Source of the DNA: Bursaphelenchus xylophilus
Taxonomy: Eukaryota > Nematoda > Chromadorea > Rhabditida > Aphelenchoididae
DNA length: 64,000 nt
Direction of reading: 5' to 3'
Assembly: GCA_904066235.2 (NCBI GenBank)
Contig: CAJFCV020000004.1
Location: forward strand, 12,648,001-12,712,000
Numbering within the stretch: the stretch's first letter is position 1; every line of letters starts with the position of its first letter. Position numbers and translations under genes: made by a program. Below are positions 1-12,013 of the stretch, piece by piece. The notes under the pieces were generated by a model. That model ran no database searches. It was not told the origin of the DNA and saw only the letters and a list, made by a program, of their open reading frames with translations.

Positions 1-1185
1 TGTTGACAATGTATATCACAATTATAATTTTAAGCCGCCTTCGAGCATCCGTTTTTCCCATCAACTTGTAATTTAAGCACATTAACCCTATGATTACAAC
101 ATTCGCCTTTTACCTTCTGAGAATCACAAAGATGTCATGTTCTTGTGACTACAGAACCAACCTATTATTTTGATGTTTCCGCGGAATTGTGATTGCCCTT
201 TTGCAATTTCGCCAAATTGTAGCAATACCCGAAAGTGACATTTTTCATCTTGTTATTTACGCGCTAAATCCCTTTTGTATGGTATCCACCTCCACTTGCC
301 CGTCTCACAGGCTTACAACAGCCATTTGTAAGGCTTTGGCGGTGAAATTTCAGATAGAAATATGAGTCATTTTTGGTTCAATGGGTCCGAAAAAAATCCA
401 TGTCGCTGGTCCCGTTTTATGACGCTACATTTTTATCTTTCTGTTATTGCAAAGAAACATGCCATGGCGTTGAGCTTTATGGGAATTCTTACAGATAGGA
501 AAGGAATTTGGGCCGATTTGAATAGAATTTTTATAGCAAATGACAAAGCGATATGTTAAGCACGAGTATTCAAAATTTTACATGTGCAAGACAGGCACAG
601 TCAGACTGCCAACAAGTAAAGCGTTTGAGTTTTTCGAACAGAATTGGACTGAACTCAAACTTCGCAAAAGTTAGTCGTATTTCCAAATGCAAATTTAGAT
701 ATTCTCCGTGTTTGTATTATACATATTCTCATAAAGGATTTGCGAAATATCGGAATTGCTTGACAAATTCGAATACGCTAATCCTTGATGTGCACAATTG
801 TTATTCCCCTAACACCCTTATGTTGGGACTGTCCAAAAGGCCAATGTAATATTCTCTGGTCTCTCAATATTAACAAGTTTATTTTCTATTTCTGCCTGTA
901 ATTTAGTTGTTCGCAGAAGGGGAAAGGTCGTATTCATCATTAGCAGAAAATGACGCGTTTGCATAAAATTAGAAAACATTTGTTGCACCACTTATTGAAT
1001 TGAACATTTGAAACATAAGCCATGTTTCAAATGTTTACAGCTGATACTTTAGCAAAAAAATCAAATTTAGACATTGTAGCTTCTGTAGTTTCTTGAAATT
1101 TATGGTTTTTATTGTTAGTGTAATGACAAAAGAAGGAATTTAAATTTCAACAAAAGATCCAATTTTACACTTGAAGTGCTCAAAG

Positions 1186-1425
1186 CGCGACGCACGTCAA
1201 ACTGAGGAGTCCGGTGACCGGAATAGACTCTTCGCTATCGGTTTTCACACTTCGTCTTGATTTCGCAGAGAAAGAGAGAAAAAAGACACGCAAAAGGGTA
1301 CTCTCTCGTCCTAAAAAATCCCCATTTCTTCCCCGACAAAACTTTTTTTTCGCGTCTTTTTTTGGCAAATTGCCAATCCATTCTCCGGACTGTTTTAGAT
1401 TATCTCAGTTTGACGTGCGACGCTA
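1186..1425. repeat. 240-bp inverted-repeat unit
   Basis: The left end reads GCGACGCACGTCAAACTGAG and the right end reads CTCAGTTTGACGTGCGACGC, so the termini are near-perfect complements. The interior has no coding potential. The right arm runs directly into a family A copy (1421-1770). Probably a foldback element; non-autonomous. Confidence 0.6.
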
Positions 1426-4400
1426 CGATTTTGATGAAAATTGGCATAAATTTAAAACCGTCGTGTGTCACTTTTTTTAGAGACACACAACGTATGCAAG
1501 GCTCCCAGTTTACACTTTGCAAAGACGACCAACATATTTAGGTCTAAATTTGGTAGAGATGCAACATTTTTTTGCAGAAAACTTAGGAGATAAATGTTTC
1601 CGCAAAAAACAATTTTTCTGCATGAGTGTGGCCACGATATGTCCAAATTTTCTCTGTGATTCCTGTCAGCAAAGCTCGAGCTAAAATTTTCACTAATCGA
1701 TTTGTGGCCCGCGCTCGACATGTGTGCAAAATTGAAATAAAATCTAAGCTTGGCACGTTGGGTCATTTCCCCATAGTAAAAAAAAAGTAATTTGTTACAC
1801 TATTTGTTTAAAAAGGTGTAATTTCAAATGTTTACAGCTAAAATTCTAGTCTCAAAATTTCGTATAGATTTCGTAGCTGCCGATCCAAAGAACCCTTTGC
1901 ATGTTTAACGATTTCGTCACATTTTTTTTACATTTGTATATCTCACGTGTACAATTTTTTACACAAATTTAACATACATTTTTGTAAACACAGACATGCT
2001 TAACCTTTCCGTCCAGTTACTTTTCTATTATCTTGGAAACCTTTCTATAAGTCTGAAGCCCTGACTTCACAAGGTTTCTTTTTTTACGACCTTCACTCCT
2101 TTCAATCCTTGCCCACTCCTACTGTACTCTGTTAAGCATAACGTCAAAGTGACATGTCTCAAAAGCCCGTTCCATGCGGGTTTTAGTCAGAAATGGGGCT
2201 TAATTCTGCTCTGGGAACGTTTCAGAAAATATACTTTATAGAGTTTATTGCTGGGTATTGTATTATAATAATAGACAATAGAGAATGGAAAAATGATTTT
2301 ATCGCTATTTCGGTGAATTATTTATAGGAAATATGGGGCTTTTTGTTTAGTTTGAGACGGTAACTCACGATTTTTTCGGATATGGCTACATAATCAAACA
2401 CGAAAAAGCGGTATTTTTTTACGGATTTTTTCCAAGACATATAAAAGACTGCAATACTTAGAAGTGACCGAAGTCTTTAGGACGAAGGTTGGAAAAATGT
2501 GACCACTTTTTGCAAATTTTATCATCAAAAGTCTTGTTCTTACTTCAGCTGTAGAGGGCTATGCCTACAAAAAAAGAAAATTTTCCCGGCAAAGACACGA
2601 TCTAAAACAGTTTTCCTCTCTGACCACTCTCCGCGTTTTGCGCACTCTCTCGGTGGCAAGAAATTGGTCGATATCTCGGCTGCGTCTGCAAGACTTTCAG
2701 GAATTGATATGTGGCCCATGCCTGACGTATATGCAAAGTAAAAAAGATTCCGTATCCGACAAAAAACCACCGTAGCCATATGTATTCAAAACCTGAAGCT
2801 TGGTGCAAAATTTAATCCCAGTTTGCAAACAAAAAGCTGCTCAAAATTTTCACAAAAGAAATTCTTTATAATTTCAACAAGTATCCTTTGGTTTTTGCAT
2901 GCAAATTTTCAAGAGGCAAGCTCCCGAAGCTCGAGTGTTTTTATCTCATTCTTGCATGACCGGGTCTAGACGTCTTGGGAAAGTTTTAGTCCTAATTTGT
3001 ACTTTGAGGCATCCCATCAAATAAAAAAGCCCTTCATTCCTTGGAAGATGTTGGGTATTTCCAAAAAAATACATTTTAAAGTAAAATAGAGCAATTTCCG
3101 CATAGAAAAATCTCAACACGATGGTGTCTCCTTGAAAATGCACATTTAACTGTGCAAAAATAAATGCTTCATTAAGTTGGCGGTTCTGCTTGAAGAAATC
3201 CCAATGGATCACAGTAGAGGATGTTTTGGTCCGCCCTTCCTTCAGACGTATAATTTATTTATAATATATTTTTTTTGATAAATTTGTTTTGGCTCCAAAC
3301 CTTTTGTCCCTCGCGGCCCTCCTGGGACCGTTAGATTTTTTATCCCATGATATAAAGAGTCCACGGAAAAAAGTAGAATATTTTAACATTTTGCGAGTAC
3401 AATAAATGGTAATATTAATATACAGTCTGAGACTTTGACTGTTTCGTTTTTTTCCTTTCCCCATCGTTTAATTTTCTTGCTGAAGCTTGCCGAAAAGCTA
3501 AGATGATTTAGGCCGGAGATCAGGCAACACTGTGACACTTTTTTTTACGAATTTTAGCCTTAAATTTACAAATATTTTTTCCGGAGAAGAATGTTTCCAT
3601 CAAAACCCAATTTTAACCGCTTTTTGCGTGCTCTCTCCGCCGCAAAGACCTCTGTATAGCTCGACTGCGCCTGCAAAGTGCGAGCTAAAATTTTCGGTAA
3701 TCAATATGTGGTCTATGTTCAAACTGTGTGCAGAATTTACAGACAATCGGAGGTTTGCTCTCGATACCTTGCAAACCACAGATAATAATGCGGAAGTGTT
3801 ACCTGATGTTACGCGTGCTATTCTAGAAGTAAAAATCTTACAGTACAGTACGGGCCAAAGACTGTTTGTTCTTTGCATTCTAGGGAAAGTTGCACCTGGA
3901 GATGAAATTCAAAGTTTAATGGATTAATTGGGGGCGTGAGTTGTTTGTTTACTCCTTGGACCTAATTTCGGGCGACTTTTTTCTACTAAAGAAAACGGTT
4001 TATAAGGAAAGTTGGAGCTTTATAATACATACAGCGGATCAGAAATTAAAACTGGAACTGTCAGAGTGCGTTTGGCTAACAAGGGGAGTGTCTCGCATGC
4101 GGTGTTCAGATTTCATTTAAATTTTTGGACGAACGTTGGATATAGCTCACGCTTAGCGTGGCAGCTGAGGTATTCAACAAAGTCTGCTCTCGAAATAGTA
4201 CGTAGAACATGGAGAGCGAAGAAAAAAACTTCTGTGGCTCTATATTTGCAAATCACTGTGAAACTTTTCATGCCAAAATTCGCAAACAAAAAAGAAATTG
4301 TCACATTTTTTCTAATTTTCGGCTATGGTCTTTTCTCTATTGTTGTGGAGCCTCAAACGTCTCCACAATTCCCACAGAAATTAGCATAAACCAAGTCATA

Positions 4401-6198
4401 TAAAAGCTATGTGTCGTCACCAATTATCATTATTAATCTCATTTGTCTTTCTTCGTGTGCAGTGGTCTAAATAAACCTTACTCTAAACTTGTGTCTATTC
4501 CATCTACCTATCCACGTTTTCATCATACACCACATCTGTTGCGCGATCTAGTGATCTCACATATGCCTCAGAAAACATAAAGGAATCTCTGCCAATTTCA
4601 ATTAGAGAGTCCCATCTCAAAGTCCCTTGCAAATAGCACTCTTATATGCATTATAATGTACAACTGTTTACTTTGTATCCTCGGCATCTGAAACTTCTCC
4701 CGTCGCATAATCCCAGACTACCTATTGAGCGAAAATCTCTGCAAATTTTGCACCCGTTATGGTGTTTGCAAACTCGTTTATTGACGCAATAACCGAGTCA
4801 ATGCTTTAATTCTTTTGGAGATTAATTCGTCGCTCCGCCCCAACAATTCTAATGGATTCAGGGCCAATTTGGAGAGCAAACAATGGAGAAATGTAAATCT
4901 GATTTGGGGAGTAATTTGTGGGGAATTAGTCTAGATGGTTACTTGGAGGCCTACGGTAGCAATTTTTTGAGATTTTTCGATTTTATGTTAAAAATTATTC
5001 ATGTTAAAAAACGGAATATTTTGATTTTACGGTAGAAAATTCAGAGGGATTTTTTACTAATTTTATTTTGCTTTTTTTGTTAAAAAATAACTAAAAAATA
5101 GTACTTTTTGATTTTAAATTTTTTTAATAAAAAAAATTTCCATATTTTTGCGAAAAATCGGTAACAAATAATCGTTTTTGCCATTCAATTTGCTTGTTAA
5201 TTGACAAACTGAAATGAATAATGTGGTTTATTGGCTCAAGTTTTGCCAGTTGTTTCGACGAGACACACTTCCTCATTTTTACGAGATGGGATCTATCCAT
5301 TTCACGGTCATTTGACAAGGTGACCTAATACCTTTCAAATTTATTGATTTCGAGCCGAGGTCTTGATATTTTGAAATTTATTATTACATAAATTTATTTC
5401 TTCATTTACCTATTTTACTTCCAAAAAACCTCTTTTCGAGGCAGACACGTAAAAAAATGCCTTGGTCCCCCCTTACCATTTTTTCTTTCGCCTAAACATA
5501 GGGCTACCCTCCCGCCCTCCGCCTTAGCTACGCCCCTGCTTTTTCTCATGTTTCGTGTGTTGGATTGGGCCGTTCCAAGTAACAATAACCTTCAGGTTTC
5601 ACAGAGGAGAAATTGAGTTTTCGGCGAAACTATTTTTTATAGCCGTAGAACATCCCCTTATTAGCGTTGTTTTGCACATATTTAACTAGATTTGGGAAAA
5701 TGGGGTTCACGTTTCAAATTGAATTTTTGTGAACGTAACAAAACTTTTTGAACAATATTTTACACATACGGAAGTACTAGCTGGGTTTGCGTTTTGAAGA
5801 AAGGAGCGAGATATTTTCAACGGCAAGTTTTATATTAAATTTTTCTATCAAATAAAGATGGATATTCTTTGGTCGAAAGTTGGCAAAAGCCCTGTTTTGC
5901 AATCCTTGGTACATATAAAGTTGCATTCCAGTTTCGTATGTCAATGTTTCCACAAAAAAATCTATTTTTTCCTGCTTAAACTACATATACCCACAACTTT
6001 GTTTTTACTTTGACTCCTCGCATTTCGCTCGCTGATTCGTTTGCAAAGAGCAATATCTCAACTTCAATGCAAGAAAAATTGCGTCTATAAGTAAAAGTAA
6101 TATCTGTATTATCAATTTTTCCTCATGTTTTTTTCACCGTGATTTCAACTTACCTTTTTGAATTATTTCGGTTTTTTTTGCGTTTAAACAGCCTCTTC

Positions 6199-6205
6199 TT
6201 TCAGA
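6199..6205 (+). promoter_or_regulatory. Candidate trans-splice acceptor before the GPCR ATG
   Basis: A pyrimidine run ending CTTCTTTCAG lies one base before the start codon at 6206. In nematodes this layout usually marks spliced-leader addition. It also fixes the start codon. An unseen cis 5' exon cannot be excluded. Confidence 0.55.
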
Positions 6206-8505
6206 ATGACATTATTCACAGCCTCCGTCCTGGAAGAGCCATTCCAGCTGCCAAATTGCACATGCCGCATAGCGCACGACGATATGAACCTCTTCAACGC
6301 CATCACAATCATCGGTGTTCTGCCGGTCTTGGCGTTTATCGGGCTCCTCTCCAACCTCGTCAACATTTGGGTCTATCAGCGCGGCCACACCTCGGCCGAA
6401 CGCTACCTAATGGCCCTGTCGCTGAGTGATTTTGGCGTTTGTATGAGCGGGATCCTGGTGATTGCAGCCGATTCGCTAAGAGCGCACAACTTTTATGTCG
6501 ACCAAATATTTGTGATTTTACTGCCGAAACTGATTCCGTTCGGACTGTTCTTCCAAATGACCAGCATTTATGTCACGGTGGCGGCGGCGGTCGATTGTTA
6601 CATTGCGGTTTGTCGGTAAGTAATTTTTTGGGGTTTCTGGGAAATTCAGAAGGCTAGTAGCAAGGTTATTTTTGTAATCCTTAAAGGGCTAAACGATGTT
6701 TGAGCTCTTCAGCAAGATTGTTTTGATTATTTTTGAAGATTTTGGCGTAAAAAGATACTTGACGTGGTTACCAAGGATTTACTGAGTTCTTTTGTTACTC
6801 AAAGAGGTTTTTTGAGGGTATTAGTGTGTCTTCAACAATTGACGTTTTACTATAGTATTCAAGTGTTTTTGCAGCGTGCAGAGTTCTTTGAAGAGTCCCT
6901 TATGGTTTCTCTAAATTTGAAAGGTTTCGGAAAACCGCATACCTTTACAACACTTTCATAACATGTTTTTATGAAATTTATGATCTATTTCAAAGAAGAT
7001 TACAGTTGTTTGAGTGGGATAAAAGGGTATTTTCATGATGCATTTCACGGCTTTTGCTCTCTTGACCTTCCCTCATGAGTCATAAAAATTTTGAGTTCGG
7101 AGAGCCCCGTCAAGAAATTCTTTGGTCATAAAAATGGCATTTTTTGAGTCACCATGACACATATTTTAAAATACAATAAAAACACAAAGTGACGAAAATA
7201 TTTTTGACGAAAAATCAAATTTTCCCAATAAAATCGGTCCAAAAATTTTAATCAAAGCTTTTCAGGCCCTGGGTTTGTTTCCCCAACAAATTTCGCCGAT
7301 ATTGTTGCATCGAGAATGCGAACAAAATCCTCACGTTTGTCGTGATCTGCACCGCTCTCTACAATGTCATCCAATTCGGCGAGCTCGAAGCGGTTCGCTG
7401 CTTTTCCCAAGCAATGGCACAGCCGCTCTACGAGCTTTGCCCGACCGCAATGAGGCTGAACATGCAGTACATTACGATCTACCGCGGCTACATGTACACG
7501 ATCACAATGGCGTTCTTCCCATTCGCGGCGTTGTCGGCGCTGACGGTGCTGATTATTTGCGAAATGCATCGGCGAAAGGATACGGTGTCGCAGGAGGTAC
7601 AAGTCGAGACTTACAAGGAGTTCACGGCGGTTTCTGGTGAGTGGGACGAAGATAAGAAAAAGGTTAAAATCAAGATACTCCGTCGTATTTTAGGATCAAA
7701 AAATTGAGTAAAAATCTATGTTGTTCTTTATTTTGTAACACTCGGGTTAAAATAGCCAAGAAGGACAAAGAAATTTGAGTCATTGCCTGTCTTACCGTCT
7801 GAAACTTGATGATGACAAGTCCCAAGAAAGGGATCATTCTAACGTAGGCGAGAAGGGAAGATTTCTCTTCTAAACTTCCGTCCATTAATCCTAATTGTGT
7901 TATAGTCATCATGAGCAATATGTAATATGAATATAAAACGTCCTAAATTTACTAATTCTGTAAAAATGCAAGATTTGGTTCCAAAGGCCGAAACTTCTCA
8001 ATTTAGTGACTAAAATTTGATGGAACTTTCTTTAATTTTGGGTAAAAAAGTTTATTGTTCGATTACAGAAACTTCAGTGCACGATGCCGGCTCACCGATT
8101 GTTCTTGTCCTCGTTGTGGTCCTCAATCTTGGCTGCAGCTTCATCTCCTTGTTGGTGAATGTGTGCGACATGTTTGAAGAGTAAGTTAATCAAAAAAAAA
8201 AGCTAAGCAAACGTAATGCTGGGCCTTACCGGAAAACTCATAGCCCCGGAACGGCCATAAGAAAGATTACTCCCCTTGGATACCCCAAGTGTAACAGATA
8301 TTCATACCAAATTTAATCTTTTTTCGTTTTCAGCGCCCTATCACACGACGTCCAAATGGCTCTTATTGACATCGGGAATCTATTGGTTGTTTTTAACGCA
8401 ACAGCAAACTTTGTAATCTACAGCTCCACGTCGCCCACCTACAGAGACCGAGTCCGCGAATTGTTCAAAGTGCCGGCCAAGACTCCGTCCAAAACTCCGG
8501 TTTAA
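6206..8505 (+). CDS. FMRFamide-receptor-type peptide GPCR
   Basis: Rhodopsin-family seven-transmembrane receptor, 354 residues, probably for a neuropeptide at the plasma membrane. Exons are 6206-6615, 7266-7636, 8069-8180 and 8334-8505, with all phases closing. The N-terminus carries Cys18 and Cys20. TM1 has the conserved Asn (LLSNLVN, residues 47-53) and TM2 has LSLSDF. TM3 ends in [11 protein letters not shown] in place of DRY, followed by the NKFRRYC loop typical of nematode and insect FMRFamide receptors. TM7 reads NATANFVIY in place of NPxxY. The tail is short and ends KTPSKTPV. Family membership is by motif recognition; the ligand is unknown. The start was chosen because it lies one base after a splice acceptor. 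Confidence 0.85.
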
Positions 8506-8527
8506 AAGATTTAAGGTCTGCAAACAA

Positions 8528-8857
8528 GGGAAGTGCGCAAAGTGCGATGCGCAGATTTTGATGAAACGTGGCTCAATCTTAGATTTCTTAGGCCAAACAT
8601 AGACAAAATGTGGAGCATTTTTGGTAGTTTCCATAAAAAAATTCAAGATCGATCAACATGCAAAGAAACTATTAAAATGTTGGTTTTTTCTTCTCTGACC
8701 GCTCTACACGTTTCGCGTTTTCTCTCGGCAGCAAAGGTCGTTAACCTTCTCGACATACCGCGAGCTAAAAATTGTCCAGAATTGGTATGCCGCGCTCGAC
8801 GTGTGTGCGCAAAATTTAAAGCAAGTCTAGACGTCGCAAGTTGAACACTTCCTTGTC
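8528..8857. repeat. Family A inverted-repeat element, near full length
   Basis: A 330-bp element between the GPCR and the P450. The left end is GGGAAGTGCGCAAAGTGCGA and the right end is the approximate complement, GACGTCGC..GAACACTTCCT. Inside are the family phrases GATGAAACGTGGC, GCGAGCTAAA and GTGTGTGCGCAAAATTTAAA. The copy is diverged and has no coding frame. Other copies or fragments lie near 1430, 2460, 3540, 11890, 41820, 45720, 53940, 59590 and 61740. Confidence 0.65.
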
Positions 8858-9250
8858 AACATTTTTGAAATCTTCTTTACTGTTTGACTACAATTGTCAT
8901 CTTTTATTTGATGTGGGTCTGTCGTGTGTTTAAACATCAAAAGAAAACCCAAAAACCCCCTAAAGATTCTAATGTTTTGCGTTATTTAGAATTTCATTTA
9001 TACAATACAATATTGTCAATACTCCTACCGGTAATCTTCACTGTTCTCTCAATTTAAACCTAGTCCAAAAAACTCAGAAGTGCCATTACTCGAATTATTC
9101 AAATATCACGTTGAATACAGGTGCGTATTATATGTCTATACAAAGCTTTATGGTCCTCTAAATATATTACACTATGTTATGAGAATAAATATTTTCATTT
9201 CGAATGTCATCCAATTTGCCGACCGAACGTTTTTTTAATTATTATAGCCA

Positions 9251-11323
9251 TTAAAATCGGCGTTCAAAGACGGCCTTGAAATGACTTGGTGACGTCGTAA
9301 CTCCGACATTCTTCCGGTTTGACGGGGGATTTTTCGGATCCACACATGAAATCTGAAAAGCAAATTAAATAATGAACGATTGCCAGGTGGTACTGTAAAA
9401 GCGAAGCATAATAAATCTCGGATTTGACGTTCAACAAACCTTGAATTGATTGAAAAGATTGGCAAAAACGAGGAAGAGCTCGGTCTTGGCCAAGCCCTCT
9501 CCCAAGCACTGCCGACGACCGGCCGAGAAGGCGATCAAATGCGGATTATTGATCAATGAACCGTCCTCGGCGATGAAACGCTCCGGCTTGAAGGTCTTGG
9601 GGTCGGGGAAGAGCTGAAAAGACGGCGAAATGTATCAAGCATCACTAATAAAGGGCAATACGGGAAAATCTCCAACCAAAATTTCACCTTCTCATCATAA
9701 AGCACCGCACAGATCAACGGCTGAATGCAAGTGCCCTGCGGGATCGTATGCCCTCGGACTGTCACCTCCCTTGTGTTTTTGTGCGTCAAATTCAACGCCA
9801 GCACATTGGCATAGCGAAGGCCTTCAGCTAGAACGGCGTTGATGTAGGTGAGGTCATTCTTGTCCGACAGGTCGATAATCCGATCAGACCCAATCACCCT
9901 GTCCAACTCGGCGTGGATTTTCTCTTGGATGGTCGGGTTCCTCATAATTTCGATCGTAATGAAGCCAAGGGTATTGGAAGTTGTCTCCAAACCGGCGATG
10001 AACACATCGAAAATGAGGTTTTCCAGTTGTTGAGTGCTAAAAAATCTTCGTCGGGGAAATAATAAGCACAATATCGTATCGAAAATTGCTTACTGAAAAA
10101 AAAGGACTTACTGAAAATTCTCTCCGGCATTTTCTTTGTAGACCTCGCATAAGAATGCGTCGATCAAGTCAGTCGGAGGACTCGGGATGATTCCCCGCTT
10201 AAACTTCTCTTCGTGCTGTCTGATCTCTTTTCTCGCAAACCCCATCATGAATTTTCCATTCCTCGCCGCCTCATCTCTAGCCCACGACATTGGATACATG
10301 TTGGCAATCGTATCGCTGGGACAATAGGCAAAGATGAACGCCAGCGGATGTAAAAACAGCTGCAGATGTCTCCCCAAAATGTCTTTGTACTCCAGGTCGT
10401 CGGGATCTTCGCCGTAACGGCGGCCAAACAGGATTCCGCAAATAATGGAGCCAACCATATAATCGTAACGGTCCATAACGTCAACAGAGCCGTCTTTATG
10501 CTGCTCTTCTTCAATGTCTTTTTGAAGATGGCGGTATTCGTTGAGAATCTTCTCTTGCATGATGTTCTTGCCCACTCCGAACTCGCGAAAGGTTCGGAGG
10601 ATAAATTTTCGCTGGTCGAGGTAAACATCTCGACTGTCAGCATCAACAATGCCAACATTCCGAGCTAAAAAGTTTGGATTGACAAGGCAGTTGTATGAAG
10701 TGAAACAACCGGGTCTCTTTCAACCTTTCATTTTTTTACTAGTCGGCCACAGATCATTTATAGACCAATGAACGTTTAGCTCGCATTTTGCATGTTCAAC
10801 AAGCGGGGGGCGAGCCGAGCAAGACCCACTTTTTTGCCAGATCTCCCCGCATTTAACGCGATAAAAGGCAGTTTTTTTGGAAACACTGTCCCTCATAGTT
10901 GCCCTGGCTCTTGCACCGGATCAAAAAAAAATTTAAACGGGCCGGCGATACTAGAAAACGAATACTTTAACGTATTCGTTTTGATTTTACAGCAAATGTC
11001 CTACCTTCCTCTCTAACCACAATGCTCAACCTTCCGAAGGTAAATCTCCCTCCAAACGTATCCGCCTCCTTGACCAACGTCTCTTGAATCGTATCGTAGT
11101 CGGCAAAGCACACCACGGGCACTTCTCCCATCCAAAACGTGAACATCGGTCCGAATTCTCTTTTCCATTTCAGCAACGCATCATAATAGTTCAGGCTTTT
11201 GAGTTCAATCAAATTTCCGATCAACGGAAGAGGCGCTGGTCCCGGTGGATAGGACCGCCGTTTCCAGTAATAGTTATAAAACAGCAGCGAAGAAAAACAA
11301 GCCAGCAGGAGAAAGAGGATCAT
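9251..11323 (-). CDS. Cytochrome P450, CYP33-like
   Basis: Microsomal haem mono-oxygenase of 498 residues, full length for the family. Exons on the minus strand are 11323-11005, 10664-10112, 10036-9688, 9613-9440 and 9352-9251, all in phase. An N-terminal membrane anchor (residues 1-20) is followed by the proline-rich hinge PPGPAPLPLIGN. The I-helix oxygen motif is AGLETT (305-310), the K-helix ExxR is Glu362/Arg365, then KPERF, and the haem loop FSAGRRQCLG has its ligand at Cys443. The segment after the haem loop (ELFLVFANLFNQFK) and the FREFGVGKN segment are characteristic of nematode CYP33-type enzymes, part of the CYP2 clan that handles xenobiotics, fatty acids and eicosanoids. The substrate cannot be read from sequence. 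The start ATG lies 4 nt behind a TTTTCAG acceptor. Confidence 0.93.
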
Positions 11324-11327
11324 TTTT

Positions 11328-11337
11328 CTGAAAACTG
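11328..11337 (-). promoter_or_regulatory. Candidate trans-splice acceptor before the P450 ATG
   Basis: On the minus strand TCAGTTTTCAG is followed by AAAA and the start codon at 11323. No upstream coding exon joins in frame, so spliced-leader addition is the simplest reading. Confidence 0.55.
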
Positions 11338-11887
11338 ACAATAAATAAAGGAAATCTAATTGTAAAACTGGAAGTTCAAAAAATCTCTTCTTCAAAAACC
11401 TTAAAATATTTTTTCATTTCAAATCCCCCAAAAACCTTTTCGAAGGTGTTTTTGCTTATCAATAATCCCCGTGTCGGAAAATAAAACCCACAAAATAGAT
11501 AAGATTGGTGTAAAAAAAGTGAAGAAAAAAGAAAACAAACAATCAATGGTTTGGATGACTTACTGGTTCTATAATCAGCGTGGGTGTTCAATAAAAACTA
11601 GATAGGTAAAAGTGACAGAAATATTTTATTGAGGATCCACTTTGGCCATGAGTAAACATGTTTGCACAATAAGGGGATGGAAACTTTATTTTTAATGTTG
11701 AACAAAATAGAATCTCTGTAAAACAAAAGGAACCAGCAATTCTTTTCGTTGTAGATGGGGTTCGTTATAGAAAGGTAAATTTTGATCTAAAATTGACGAG
11801 CAACATAGTTTGTTACGGAGACATTTTGTTGTACGATACGTTGTCGTACAACTTTTTCTAGAACCTCTGTTCAGCCGACAGGGGTAG

Positions 11888-12013
11888 AACCCCATGTGCG
11901 ATGCGCAGGTTTTGATGAAACTTGGCACAAATTTAGAATTATAATTTGATATTTAGTGTGTGTCCGATGTGTGTGCAAAATTTAAAGAAAATCTGAGCGT
12001 CGCACTTGGGGTA
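11888..12013. repeat. Short family A element
   Basis: A 126-bp internally deleted copy. It opens with ACCCCATGTGCGATGCGCAG and closes with CTGAGCGTCGCACTTGGGGT, which are inverted complements. This is the clearest view of the family termini in the window. Confidence 0.7.

Larger units (their letters stand above)
1..6205. other. Gene-free repeat-rich interval
   Basis: I see no gene in this 6.2-kb stretch. Open frames are short, AT-biased and have no splice-consistent partners. It holds several decayed copies of an inverted-repeat family (called family A here) recognisable by the phrases GATGAAAATTGGCATAAATTT (around 1435), GCGAGCTAAAATTTTC (around 1675 and 3682) and TGTGTGCAAAATT-like segments. 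One 17-bp inverted pair (ACGCACGTCAAACTGAG near 1190 and its complement near 1405) frames a 235-bp hairpin-forming unit. The last 100 bases before the receptor gene are pyrimidine-rich. Confidence 0.6.
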